A DNA stretch of 49,660 nucleotides from Clostridia bacterium (GTDB taxonomy: Bacteria > Bacillota > Clostridia > Oscillospirales > Acutalibacteraceae), in the NCBI GenBank assembly GCA_017399065.1, contig JAFQEL010000017.1:1-49660 (forward strand). Reading direction: 5' to 3'. This document shows positions 40,782-47,949 of this stretch, in pieces. A program made the position numbers and the translations under genes. The notes beneath the pieces are model-generated. The model did no database searches. It was not told the DNA's origin and saw only the letters and a list, made by a program, of their open reading frames with translations. Numbering within the stretch: position 1 is the stretch's first letter; each line of letters begins with the position of its first letter.

Positions 40782-41324
40782 TTATTTGTTTTCTTTCTTC
40801 TTGCGGAAGAGAATTGCCTGAACGGGGAAGAATGCGATAAACTGGAAGAACATACAGCCGAATGTTGATACGTTGTTTGCAAGGTCCTTTGACCAACCCA
40901 TACCGAGGAAGAGATTAAAGAGTGTGGGTGCAAGCCAAGCGGAGAAAAGAAGGATGATAACTGTGCAAACAAGGTAAATGGGAAGAGTAATTGCTATGTT
41001 TGCGCTTGAGTTGAAAGTCTTTTCTCTGTTGATAAAGAATGCGACGATCTGAGCAACAACATTTGAAACGTTGAATGCGATACAGTAACCGAGACCGCCG
41101 AGAATTATAGCGCCTGTTGCAGGGTCTGTGTTAACGGGATAGTTAAAAACAGGTACACCATTGATAACAAGCTTAATAAACTCTTGAGCAAAAAGCTCTT
41201 TGACAGCAGGAATCATTGGGATAAGGTTTACGAGTGCAAATTGTACAAGGCAAGCACCCAGGCTTACAATGATAAATTTGATGAAAACCCAAAGCTTTTT
41301 AAGGAAACTGTTTTCTTTTGCCAT
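40782..41324 (-). CDS. GtrA-like membrane protein
   Basis: The 180-residue protein has four hydrophobic segments: FIKFIIVSLGACLVQFALVNLI, then GLGYCIAFNVSNVVAQIVAFFINREKTF, which holds the GtrA-type N-x-x-x-F-x-x-N-R-x-x-T-F signature, and two C-terminal helices. GtrA-family proteins are thought to flip lipid-linked sugars across the membrane for surface glycan building. An extended loop (MIPAVKELFAQEFIKLVINGVPVFNYP) between the first helices makes it larger than typical GtrA proteins. It is a single minus-strand gene with its own terminator. Confidence 0.7.
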   Translation of the reverse strand: MAKENSFLKKLWVFIKFIIVSLGACLVQFALVNLIPMIPAVKELFAQEFIKLVINGVPVFNYPVNTDPATGAIILGGLGYCIAFNVSNVVAQIVAFFINREKTFNSSANIAITLPIYLVCTVIILLFSAWLAPTLFNLFLGMGWSKDLANNVSTFGCMFFQFIAFFPVQAILFRKKKENK

Positions 41325-41418
41325 AATAATACTTCTCCTAACATTTAAAATTCAATATATTATATCATTTTAAGATATTATTTACAAGTCAAAATTTGAC
41401 AATGTTTTTTGTGCAATA

Positions 41419-42108
41419 TTACTTTATAAGTCTGTAATGTGATGTGTCATTGATATATCTGAATACTGTATCACCCCATTTGTATGTACCCGGCTTGTAA
41501 TATGTAACTCGAGTTATACCAGTGTTGTAATAATCAATATCAAACGCAGGCTTGGTCTCATAAAGCTCCATAATATAAAAAACAAGGTTTGTTATGAAGG
41601 CCGCATGGCTTACAAGTACAACCTTTTCACCGTTTTTATATCTTGACCTGAGGTAATCAACAACGAATTTTGCTCTTGCATTTACCTTATCGGGGGTTTC
41701 ATGTTTATCGTATCTCATTCGGGTTTCAGCTGTATCAGTGCCGTCGGCATATATGGCATCGGGGCAGAATTCTTGTATTTCTTCAATTTCAACGCCTTTG
41801 TATTCGGTAACAACGCCGACTTCGCAAATTTCAGGCATTATGTTAAGGTTCAGTTTTTTATCCTGGTAGCTTATAATTTCCGCTGCTGTACGTGCTGCTC
41901 TGAGCATAGGGCTTGCGTATGCAGCGTCAAACCGAATTTCTTTCAGAAATTCGCCTGCCGCACGTGCCTGCGCAATTCCTTTTTCGGTCAGTATCGGGTC
42001 TTGTGATTCTTTCAGTGTCAGGTCATCTCTGCTGTAGCCTGCGTTACCGATGCTTTCGCCGTGACGGATTATATACAGATCTAATTCAACAATAGGCTTA
42101 TTATCCAT
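41419..42108 (-). CDS. histidine phosphatase (phosphoglycerate mutase-like)
   Basis: The 229-residue protein has LYIIRHGESIGNAG with the phospho-accepting His in the RHG motif, YASPMLRAARTAAEII with the conserved Arg, EICEVGVVTEYKG with the proton-donor Glu, and VVLVSHAAFITNLVFYI with the second His. It belongs to branch 1 of the histidine phosphatase superfamily, which includes phosphoglycerate mutase and broad phosphatases. The lack of nearby glycolysis genes and the YKGVEIEEI insertion favour a phosphatase. An in-frame ATG at 42108 follows GGAGA. Confidence 0.9.
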   Translation of the reverse strand: MDNKPIVELDLYIIRHGESIGNAGYSRDDLTLKESQDPILTEKGIAQARAAGEFLKEIRFDAAYASPMLRAARTAAEIISYQDKKLNLNIMPEICEVGVVTEYKGVEIEEIQEFCPDAIYADGTDTAETRMRYDKHETPDKVNARAKFVVDYLRSRYKNGEKVVLVSHAAFITNLVFYIMELYETKPAFDIDYYNTGITRVTYYKPGTYKWGDTVFRYINDTSHYRLIK

Positions 42109-42213
42109 TTTTATCTCCGTTTCAGTTAATTTCCTCTATTGTATTGCAGAGTAACTTGTCTTGTCAAGATTAATTCGGTAACGGGATAATCAGTCAGCTC
42201 ATAAACTGTATCG

Positions 42214-42990
42214 GTGATTACTTTGATTTACGATTTGATTATTGGTGTTTCGTTACCTTTTTTTGGAACTCTGTCGGGTGCGGCGTTTGTTTTGTTTACT
42301 AAAAACGGCATCAGCGATAAAATACAGCGTATGATATCCGGATTTGCCGCAGGCGTAATGGTTGCTGCAGCGGTGTGGAGCTTGCTTATACCGGCTATGG
42401 AGCATGTTTCTTATTTAGGCATTCTGTCGTTTGTTCCGGCAGTGGTCGGTTTCTGGCTTGGCATTTTTACTTTTGCAGGTGCAGAAAGATTATTGGAGCG
42501 TTATAAACTTTCAGATGACAATAAAGGAATTAAAAGTATTCTGGTTACCGTTGTTGCCGTAGTGCTTCATAATTTTCCCGAGGGTATGGCTGTCGGAGTA
42601 GTTTATGCAGGTATCCTTAGCGGCGAAGGATTAATGAGCGTGGCGGGTGCTTTTGCCTTGTCTTTGGGAATAGCAGTTCAGAATATACCCGAGGGTGCGA
42701 TAGTGTCTCTGCCTTTAAAATCAATAGGTTACGGTAAGGTTAAATCATTCGTATACGGTGTTTTATCGGGTGTTGTTGAACCGATAGGTGCGATTATTAC
42801 AATGTTGCTGTTTAACCTGTGTTTGCCGATTTTTCCTTTCTTTCTTGGCTTTGCCGCGGGTGCGATGGTGTATGTTGTCGTAGAAGAGCTGATTCCTGAG
42901 ATGACGCGTGGCAGATGTGACGATATCGGTACGTTACTGTTCGCTGTTGGTTTTTCTCTTATGATGACACTTGATGTTGCGCTCGGATGA
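42214..42990 (+). CDS. ZIP-family metal transporter
   Basis: The 258-residue protein has eight likely membrane segments and the ZIP metal-site motifs: HNFPEGMAVGVVYAG in helix IV and QNIPEGAIVSLPLKSIG in helix V, plus EELIPEMTRG. These His, Asn, Glu and Asp residues bind zinc or other divalent metals moved into the cytosol. The start is not certain: GTG 42214 has no good ribosome site, and TTG 42223 is an alternative. The loop before helix IV lacks a long histidine-rich stretch. It is not co-transcribed with the next gene. Confidence 0.9.
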   Translation: MITLIYDLIIGVSLPFFGTLSGAAFVLFTKNGISDKIQRMISGFAAGVMVAAAVWSLLIPAMEHVSYLGILSFVPAVVGFWLGIFTFAGAERLLERYKLSDDNKGIKSILVTVVAVVLHNFPEGMAVGVVYAGILSGEGLMSVAGAFALSLGIAVQNIPEGAIVSLPLKSIGYGKVKSFVYGVLSGVVEPIGAIITMLLFNLCLPIFPFFLGFAAGAMVYVVVEELIPEMTRGRCDDIGTLLFAVGFSLMMTLDVALG

Positions 42991-43051
42991 TTGACAAAGA
43001 ATATGGTTTGTGTAATACTTAATTTGTATTAATTTATAAGGACTGATATGT

Positions 43052-45187
43052 ATGGATAACTGCAATTTCTTTGATGTCTATGTAAAGCAGAATGAAAATC
43101 CGACATTTTGTTACAGAAGCGGCAATATGGTTTATGAAGAACTGCTGTATAACGGTGCTTTGGTTTCCTGCGGTTATAATGCGGCAGGTTATCCTCTCGA
43201 TGTATTGTCAAACTTCCCGACACATCTTGACCGCAGATATTATACTGAACCGTTTTCTTTTAATATTGAGATTGACGGACAAAGCATAGATTATGATTTG
43301 TCTTACTTGGATTTTATTGTTGATAAGTCATCGGAAAGCATTCATTCCGTACTTGTTCTTGAAAGCAAAATAAAGCCTGTAAAATTAAAAGTCCATACTG
43401 TTCTTGACGGTACACAGATGTTTACCCGATATTTTGAAATCGAAAATCTGTCGGATGCTCCGCTTAATATCAGCCGTCTGAGTCTTTTCAGCGGCGGACT
43501 TGAGGATATGGATACCGAACAGCTTGCTTTGGGAGTCAGTGAGGATGAGTTGTATTCTGTCGGTTATTTTTATGATGACAGATGGGGCAGGGAAGGCGAG
43601 TTTTGCTGGAAACCTCTACAGACAGAGGTGACGAGCATCGATACACGCTTTAATCGTGACCGCTTCAGACATCCGCTTGTGTTTATACGTAATAATCTGC
43701 TTGGTAAAATCTGGTTTGCACAGATTGGCTGGAGCGGTGGCTGCAGATTTACGTTTGACAATAATGTAAAAGCTGAAACAGCGTCCTCGCATCTTTCTTT
43801 TAAAGCTGAGATTCTTGCACATAATCCTATGTATGTTCTTCGTGAGTACGAAACTTTTGTTACACCTGAAGTACATATTGGTCTTGTTCACGGTGATATT
43901 GATGATGCTGTTTATCAGATGCACGAGCATATCAGACGCTCTGTGCTTAAAACAGATTGCTCAAGTCTGCTTGTAGGTGCCGGAATGGGTGCGGAGCACG
44001 ATATGAGTGTTCAGACAAGCAAGAGCTTTATAGATCAGTTTGCACAAATGGGTGCTGAGGTGTTTATTGTCGATGCCGGTTGGGCTTGCCCTCCCGGAGA
44101 GGAAACCCGTTGGAGCGAGTATAACGGAGTTAATATACCTGATACTTTAAGATATCCCAACGGAATAGAAGAAATTGTTGATTACTGCCACGAAAAAGGT
44201 CTTAAATTTGGTCTGTGGGTTGATATTGATGTCATAGGCAAACTCTGCCCCAACTACAGCGAACATCCCGAATGGCGGGCTGAAAATATGTTTGGCGTGA
44301 GAAGCGGAAACTTTGCTGATTATTCATGCCCTGAGGTTACAGAGTGGGCGGAAAATGACCTTACCCGAATAATTACCGAATATAAGCTTGACCTTCTCAG
44401 AATCGACTGTAACGTCGATTATAAAGATTATTTCGGTATTCGTGATACGGGTGCAGGAAGAAATGAGTGTACTTCAATAAAACATTTCAATGCAATTTAC
44501 GGCATTTTCAGAAGACTTAAATCACGTTTTCCTAATGTTATCTTCGAAAACTGTGCAGGCGGCGGAGGGCGTACCGATCTGGGTATGATGAAAGCGTTCA
44601 ACCATTCGTGGGTTTCCGACTGTCAGTGTGCTCCTCATTCTCTTTATATAACCAACGGCATGACAATTGCTTTGCCGCCCGAACGTGTTGACAGACTTTT
44701 TGCCGGTATGGGTTGCCATTCTTTCGGCTCGTTTGACCTACAGATGAGAAACACAATGCTCACACATATGTCTCTCAATGTTGTTGCGCCTGCAGCAGCG
44801 AGTGTAAATCCTGTTCAGCTTGAGTTTGTGAAACACAGTACAGATGTTTACAAGAATTTTATCCGTCCGATTTTGCCGACTTCAAAGGTTTGTCATCACA
44901 CACCTGACTCAGCGCAGGCTCTTAAGAACGGCTTTACTGCTCTTGAGATTTACTTACCGGATAAATCAAAGGGAGCTGCTACTGTGTTCTCTCTGCCGGG
45001 CTGTAAGTGTGCAGATGTAAACATAAAACTTAAAGGTATTTCTGCCGGACATAAATACAAGGTTACTCTTGATAATGACAGAGTATCGTTTATCCGTTCA
45101 GGTGCTGAGCTTTGCTCTCAAGGGGTTGAAATAAAACTTATTTCTCCGCTTTCTTCAGAATTGATTCTTTTCGAATCGATTGATTGA
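43052..45187 (+). CDS. GH36 alpha-galactosidase
   Basis: The 711-residue protein follows the GH36 layout: an N-terminal beta-sandwich (1 to about 290), a TIM barrel and a small C-terminal beta domain. Barrel motifs are VDAGWACPPGEE, GLKFGLWVDIDVIG, DLLRIDCNVDY with candidate nucleophile Asp452, ENCAGGGGRTDLGMM, and WVSDCQCAPH with candidate acid/base Asp523. It releases terminal alpha-galactose from raffinose-family sugars or galactomannan side chains. There is no signal peptide, so uptake precedes cleavage and the enzyme is cytosolic. The usual Lys-x-Asp at the nucleophile strand is Arg-Ile-Asp here. A perfect TTGACA lies at 42991-42996 upstream. Confidence 0.88.
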   Translation: MDNCNFFDVYVKQNENPTFCYRSGNMVYEELLYNGALVSCGYNAAGYPLDVLSNFPTHLDRRYYTEPFSFNIEIDGQSIDYDLSYLDFIVDKSSESIHSVLVLESKIKPVKLKVHTVLDGTQMFTRYFEIENLSDAPLNISRLSLFSGGLEDMDTEQLALGVSEDELYSVGYFYDDRWGREGEFCWKPLQTEVTSIDTRFNRDRFRHPLVFIRNNLLGKIWFAQIGWSGGCRFTFDNNVKAETASSHLSFKAEILAHNPMYVLREYETFVTPEVHIGLVHGDIDDAVYQMHEHIRRSVLKTDCSSLLVGAGMGAEHDMSVQTSKSFIDQFAQMGAEVFIVDAGWACPPGEETRWSEYNGVNIPDTLRYPNGIEEIVDYCHEKGLKFGLWVDIDVIGKLCPNYSEHPEWRAENMFGVRSGNFADYSCPEVTEWAENDLTRIITEYKLDLLRIDCNVDYKDYFGIRDTGAGRNECTSIKHFNAIYGIFRRLKSRFPNVIFENCAGGGGRTDLGMMKAFNHSWVSDCQCAPHSLYITNGMTIALPPERVDRLFAGMGCHSFGSFDLQMRNTMLTHMSLNVVAPAAASVNPVQLEFVKHSTDVYKNFIRPILPTSKVCHHTPDSAQALKNGFTALEIYLPDKSKGAATVFSLPGCKCADVNIKLKGISAGHKYKVTLDNDRVSFIRSGAELCSQGVEIKLISPLSSELILFESID

Positions 45188-45196
45188 GAATTTTGT

Positions 45197-45226
45197 TTGA
45201 CTTTATGACTAATATTATGTTAAAAT
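45197..45226 (+). promoter_or_regulatory. promoter of the metallophosphoesterase gene
   Basis: TTGACT (45197-45202), 18 bases, TAAAAT (45221-45226), followed 20 bases on by AAAGGAG and the start codon. Confidence 0.55.
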
Positions 45227-45257
45227 TCAAATTAACAAAAATAAAGGAGAATAAACT

Positions 45258-46985
45258 ATGAAAAGATTTTTAAGCGTTATCCTTTCAGTTGCTCTTATCT
45301 TTTCTTGTGTAGCTGTAGGTTTTTCAGCTTTTGCACAGGATACGACCACTAAATTTGCGGTTGCTTCCGACCTGCACTATGTAGTGCCCGAGGAAGAACT
45401 TGAAATGATTAATGATAAAGAGCCGGTTTTCTGGTTTGCAAACCGCAGAGCTCAGCTCGAGAATGAAAGCGGCTTTATTATTGATGAATTCCTCCGTCAG
45501 TGCGCAGAGGATGAGGACTGCGAGTTTGTTCTTATCCCGGGCGATCTTGTTAACGATGGCAGAATTGTTGTCCAGCAGCATATTGATGTTGCTGCCAAGC
45601 TTAAGAAGTTTGAGGCTGAAACAGGCAAGCAGGTATACGTTATCAACGGTAACCACGATAACGGTGCAGGTGAAAACGACTTCAAATATGATGACTTTAT
45701 AGAGAATTACTATGAATTCGGCTATGCTGAGGCTATTGAAACAGTCGAAGGCGAGTGCTCTTATGTTGCAGAGCTTAACGACGATTACCGTCTTATCGCA
45801 GTTGATAGCTGTGATCCTACAAAGTCAACCGAAGACGGTATGACAAATGCAAAGGTTAACTGGGTTATCGAACAGGCTGAGAAAGCATATGCTGACGGTA
45901 AGTATCCTATACTTATGATGCATCATAATCTTCTTGATCATCTTCCTATGCAGAGAATTCTCAGCAGAAACTTTATCGTCAGAAATCATACGATAACTGC
46001 TGAAAAGTTTGCAAATGCAGGTATCAAGCTTGTATTCACAGGCCATGAGCACTGCAGTGACGCGGCTGTTTACACAAGCGCACTCGGCAACAGAATTTAT
46101 GACTTTGCAAACACATCTCTTACAATGTATCCTCTTGCATATAAGATATTCAGCGTTACAGACGATGAAATAACCTATGAGTCAAAGGAAATCGACAAGA
46201 TTGATGTTGATGCACTTACAAGCACTGTTGCAGGTTTCCCTCAGGAAGCGATCGATATGATGAATGAGGATTTTAACGGTGTTTATGCAAAGCAGTTCTT
46301 TAAGGCAGGTATTGAGTACAGACTTGCCAAAGGTATGAGAATGGAAGAGATGGGTATGGAAGAGGGCGATCCCTTCTATAATCTTGTCTATACAGCTGTT
46401 ACAGGCCTTACCGATGTCCTTGAAAAGCCGCTTTACGGTGAAGGTGGCATACAGGAGATGGCTAAGGAATATAATATAGAGATTCCTGACAGCGATTATT
46501 ATAATTGCTGGGATGTAGCAACTGAGCTTGTCGGCGCTCACTATGCAGGCAGCGAGGATTACGATATCCAGGGTACAGAGGTTACTATTTTCCTTCGTGC
46601 GGTTGCTCTTGTTCTTCGCAGCGACCTTGCAGCAATTGCCGATAATACACTTCTCGGTGCTGCAAATATGCTCCTTGAAAAGTTCGGATATGAAGACGGT
46701 ATCGCTGACAGTATAACAAAACTTGCAACCGATACGTTCGGCGGTGTTTCGACTGTTGAATATTTCCTTCTTGCTCTTGTTTCTCCTCTCCTTATTGAGT
46801 TTATTGCAGACGATGACGGCGTTGATGACAACAACGGTACTCTTCCCGGTTATGCAGTAGGCGGTACAGATATTGCGTTTGGAAATATTTCTGACAGAAT
46901 GCAAAAAATATTTGAGGCAATAATAGCTTATGTGTCATATATTATAAAAGTAATCACAAGAGCTATTGAGGTTCTTCCGCTGTAA
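45258..46985 (+). CDS. secreted calcineurin-like metallophosphoesterase with C-terminal hydrophobic tail
   Basis: The 575-residue protein has a signal peptide ending AFA-QD near residue 27. Metallophosphoesterase blocks are FAVASDLHYV (D38, H40), VLIPGDLVNDG (D96), VINGNHDNG, LMMHHNLLDH and FTGHEHCSD, in the canonical order of the binuclear metal site. The family hydrolyses phosphoesters outside the cell. Residues 300-540 are a helical, acidic extension of unknown role. The last 28 residues, starting MQKIFEAIIAYVSYI, form the same type of hydrophobic amphipathic tail as other secreted proteins here. It is likely monocistronic. Confidence 0.88.
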   Translation: MKRFLSVILSVALIFSCVAVGFSAFAQDTTTKFAVASDLHYVVPEEELEMINDKEPVFWFANRRAQLENESGFIIDEFLRQCAEDEDCEFVLIPGDLVNDGRIVVQQHIDVAAKLKKFEAETGKQVYVINGNHDNGAGENDFKYDDFIENYYEFGYAEAIETVEGECSYVAELNDDYRLIAVDSCDPTKSTEDGMTNAKVNWVIEQAEKAYADGKYPILMMHHNLLDHLPMQRILSRNFIVRNHTITAEKFANAGIKLVFTGHEHCSDAAVYTSALGNRIYDFANTSLTMYPLAYKIFSVTDDEITYESKEIDKIDVDALTSTVAGFPQEAIDMMNEDFNGVYAKQFFKAGIEYRLAKGMRMEEMGMEEGDPFYNLVYTAVTGLTDVLEKPLYGEGGIQEMAKEYNIEIPDSDYYNCWDVATELVGAHYAGSEDYDIQGTEVTIFLRAVALVLRSDLAAIADNTLLGAANMLLEKFGYEDGIADSITKLATDTFGGVSTVEYFLLALVSPLLIEFIADDDGVDDNNGTLPGYAVGGTDIAFGNISDRMQKIFEAIIAYVSYIIKVITRAIEVLPL

Positions 46986-47012
46986 AAACTAAGCAGAACC
47001 AACGATTTTTAG

Positions 47013-47087
47013 CCGTCCTCTTGTTGACTGAAAACTTTTTTGAAAAAAATCAAAAAAAGTTTTAAAAAAGTGTTGACAAGAGGACGG
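47013..47087. repeat. long imperfect palindrome overlapping the tRNA promoter
   Basis: CCGTCCTCTTGT (47013-47024) is exactly inverted at 47076-47087, and an inner AAAACTTTTTTGA/TCAAAAAAAGTTTT pair (47031-47043/47050-47063) extends the symmetry. The TTGACA -35 box of the tRNA operon lies partly in the right arm, and GTTGAC occurs in both arms in direct orientation. Confidence 0.75.
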
Positions 47088-47101
47088 AAATGTAGTATAG
47101 T
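47073..47101 (+). promoter_or_regulatory. promoter of the tRNA operon
   Basis: TTGACA (47073-47078), 17 bases, TATAGT (47096-47101). It is close to consensus, as expected for stable RNA genes, and lies about 34 bases before the first tRNA. Confidence 0.85.
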
Positions 47102-47134
47102 AATCAACGTCGCCGGTACGAGGCGAGTAAATAT

Positions 47135-47211
47135 GGGAGCATAGCTCAGTTGGCTAGAGCACCTGCCTTACAAGCAGGGGGTCATAGGTTCGAGCCCTAT
47201 TGTTCCCACCA
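47135..47211 (+). tRNA. tRNA-Val (TAC)
   Basis: The cloverleaf is intact: acceptor GGGAGCA/TGTTCCC, D-arm, anticodon stem CCTGC/GCAGG around anticodon TAC (47069+ region, bases 47169-47171), T-arm ATAGG-TTCGAGC-CCTAT, and encoded CCA at 47209-47211. All stems pair. Confidence 0.95.
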
Positions 47212-47216
47212 AAAAT

Positions 47217-47293
47217 GGCCCGGTAGTTCAGTTGGTTAGAACGCTAGCCTGTCACACGAGAGGTCGACGGTTCGAGCCCGTTCCGGGTCGCCA
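47217..47293 (+). tRNA. tRNA-Asp (GTC), with unusual anticodon stem
   Basis: Acceptor GGCCCGG/CCGGGTC, normal D- and T-arms, and encoded CCA are seen. The anticodon is GTC (47251-47253). The anticodon stem is CTAGC against ACGAG: two of five pairs (C31-A39 and A29-G41) cannot form. CTAGC would need GCTAG. Confidence 0.9.
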
Positions 47294-47305
47294 TTTTTTT
47301 TAAAT

Positions 47306-47381
47306 GCATCTGTAGCTCAGTTGGTAGAGCAGTGGACTGAAAATCCACGTGTCGCTGGTTCGATTCCGGCCGGAGGCACCA
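47306..47381 (+). tRNA. tRNA-Phe (GAA), with one acceptor mismatch
   Basis: The anticodon stem GTGGA/TCCAC holds CT-GAA-AA, and the T-arm GCTGG-TTCGATT-CCGGC pairs. The acceptor GCATCTG/CGGAGGC pairs except position A3 against G70. CCA is encoded at 47379-47381. Confidence 0.92.
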
Positions 47382-47388
47382 GCAGTGT

Positions 47389-47464
47389 GCGGATGTAGCT
47401 CATCTGGTAGAGCGCCACCTTGCCAAGGTGGAGGTAGCGAGTTCGAGCCTCGTCATCCGCTCCA
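47389..47464 (+). tRNA. tRNA-Gly (GCC)
   Basis: Acceptor GCGGATG/CATCCGC, anticodon stem CCACC/GGTGG around GCC, T-arm GCGAG-TTCGAGC-CTCGT and encoded CCA (47462-47464) are all intact. Confidence 0.95.
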
Positions 47465-47465
47465 A

Positions 47466-47507
47466 AAAAGAAGTAACTTTTGTTTACCAAAAGTTACTTC
47501 TTTTTTT
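47466..47507 (+). terminator. terminator of the tRNA operon
   Basis: AAAAGAAGTAACTTTT (47466-47481) is exactly inverted at 47489-47504, a 16-bp stem with a 7-base loop, followed by further T. Confidence 0.93.
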
Positions 47508-47509
47508 AT

Positions 47510-47677
47510 CCATTGCGAAAGCAATGGCATATCATCACGCTTTAGCGTGTATATCATTGCCGCAGGCGTATATCGTCAACCGCAGGTTGTATCGCTTTCG
47601 CAATGATGATATACAACACTTCGTTTTGATGATATGCAATTTCTTGCGAAATTGATGATATACAAGGCTTCGCCTTG
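47510..47677. repeat. array of mini-hairpins with a common ATATCAT/ATGATAT linker
   Basis: At least six small palindromes follow one another: CCATTGC-GAAA-GCAATGG (47510-47527), CACGC/GCGTG (47536-47549), CAACC-GCA-GGTTG (47577-47589), CAATTTC/GAAATTG (47637-47654) and CAAGGC-TTC-GCCTTG (47663-47677), plus weaker ones between, joined by variants of TATATCAT or ATGATATAC. No reading frame explains them. Confidence 0.75.
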
Positions 47678-47781
47678 ATTTTGTAAACGCTTAATATTGT
47701 GTCAGCGATATATCATTTCAAAACTTCCCCTTGACAAACCGTAAATTCCGCAGTATAATCCACTCAACAATTGAAAATGCC

Positions 47782-47871
47782 AAATGGGGTGCTGATGTTA
47801 TCGGCTGAGAGTCGGGCTATTAAGTCCGTGACCCTTGAACCTGATCCGGGTAATGCCGGCGTAGGAATTTT
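47782..47871 (+). ncRNA. TPP riboswitch (THI element) of thiT
   Basis: The aptamer has GGGGTGC, GGCTGAGAG, GACCCTTGAACCTGATCCGGGTAATGCCGGCGTAGG-type conserved blocks (given here in parts: CTGAGAG, ACCCTTGAACCTGAT, CCGGGTAATGCCGGCGTAGG). It binds thiamine diphosphate. The 3' end AGGAATTTT (47863-47871) is exactly complementary to AAAATTCCT (47904-47912) in the loop of the downstream terminator, which gives a clear antiterminator. Confidence 0.95.
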
Positions 47872-47891
47872 AACGGTTGTAAAAAACACTG

Positions 47892-47930
47892 AACACCAAC
47901 GGGAAAATTCCTCTTGGTGTTTTCTTTTTT
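47892..47930 (+). terminator. riboswitch-controlled terminator
   Basis: AACACCAA (47892-47899) pairs with TTGGTGTT (47914-47921), enclosing a 14-base loop that holds the antiterminator target, then TTCTTTTTT. When TPP is bound the aptamer holds its 3' arm and the terminator forms. Confidence 0.9.
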
Positions 47931-47949
47931 TACTAAAGGAGTGTTTTCA

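Noticed and set aside
36601-46985. LPXTG sortase signals on the secreted proteins
   Set aside because: None of the four C-termini has an LPXTG-like motif or a basic tail after the hydrophobic stretch.
47349-47606. Open frame over tRNA-Phe and tRNA-Gly
   Set aside because: It runs through two tRNA genes and their terminator in an accidental frame; composition is not protein-like.
47510-47677. CRISPR-like array
   Set aside because: The units differ in sequence and length, there are no identical repeats with unique spacers of constant size, and no cas genes lie nearby.
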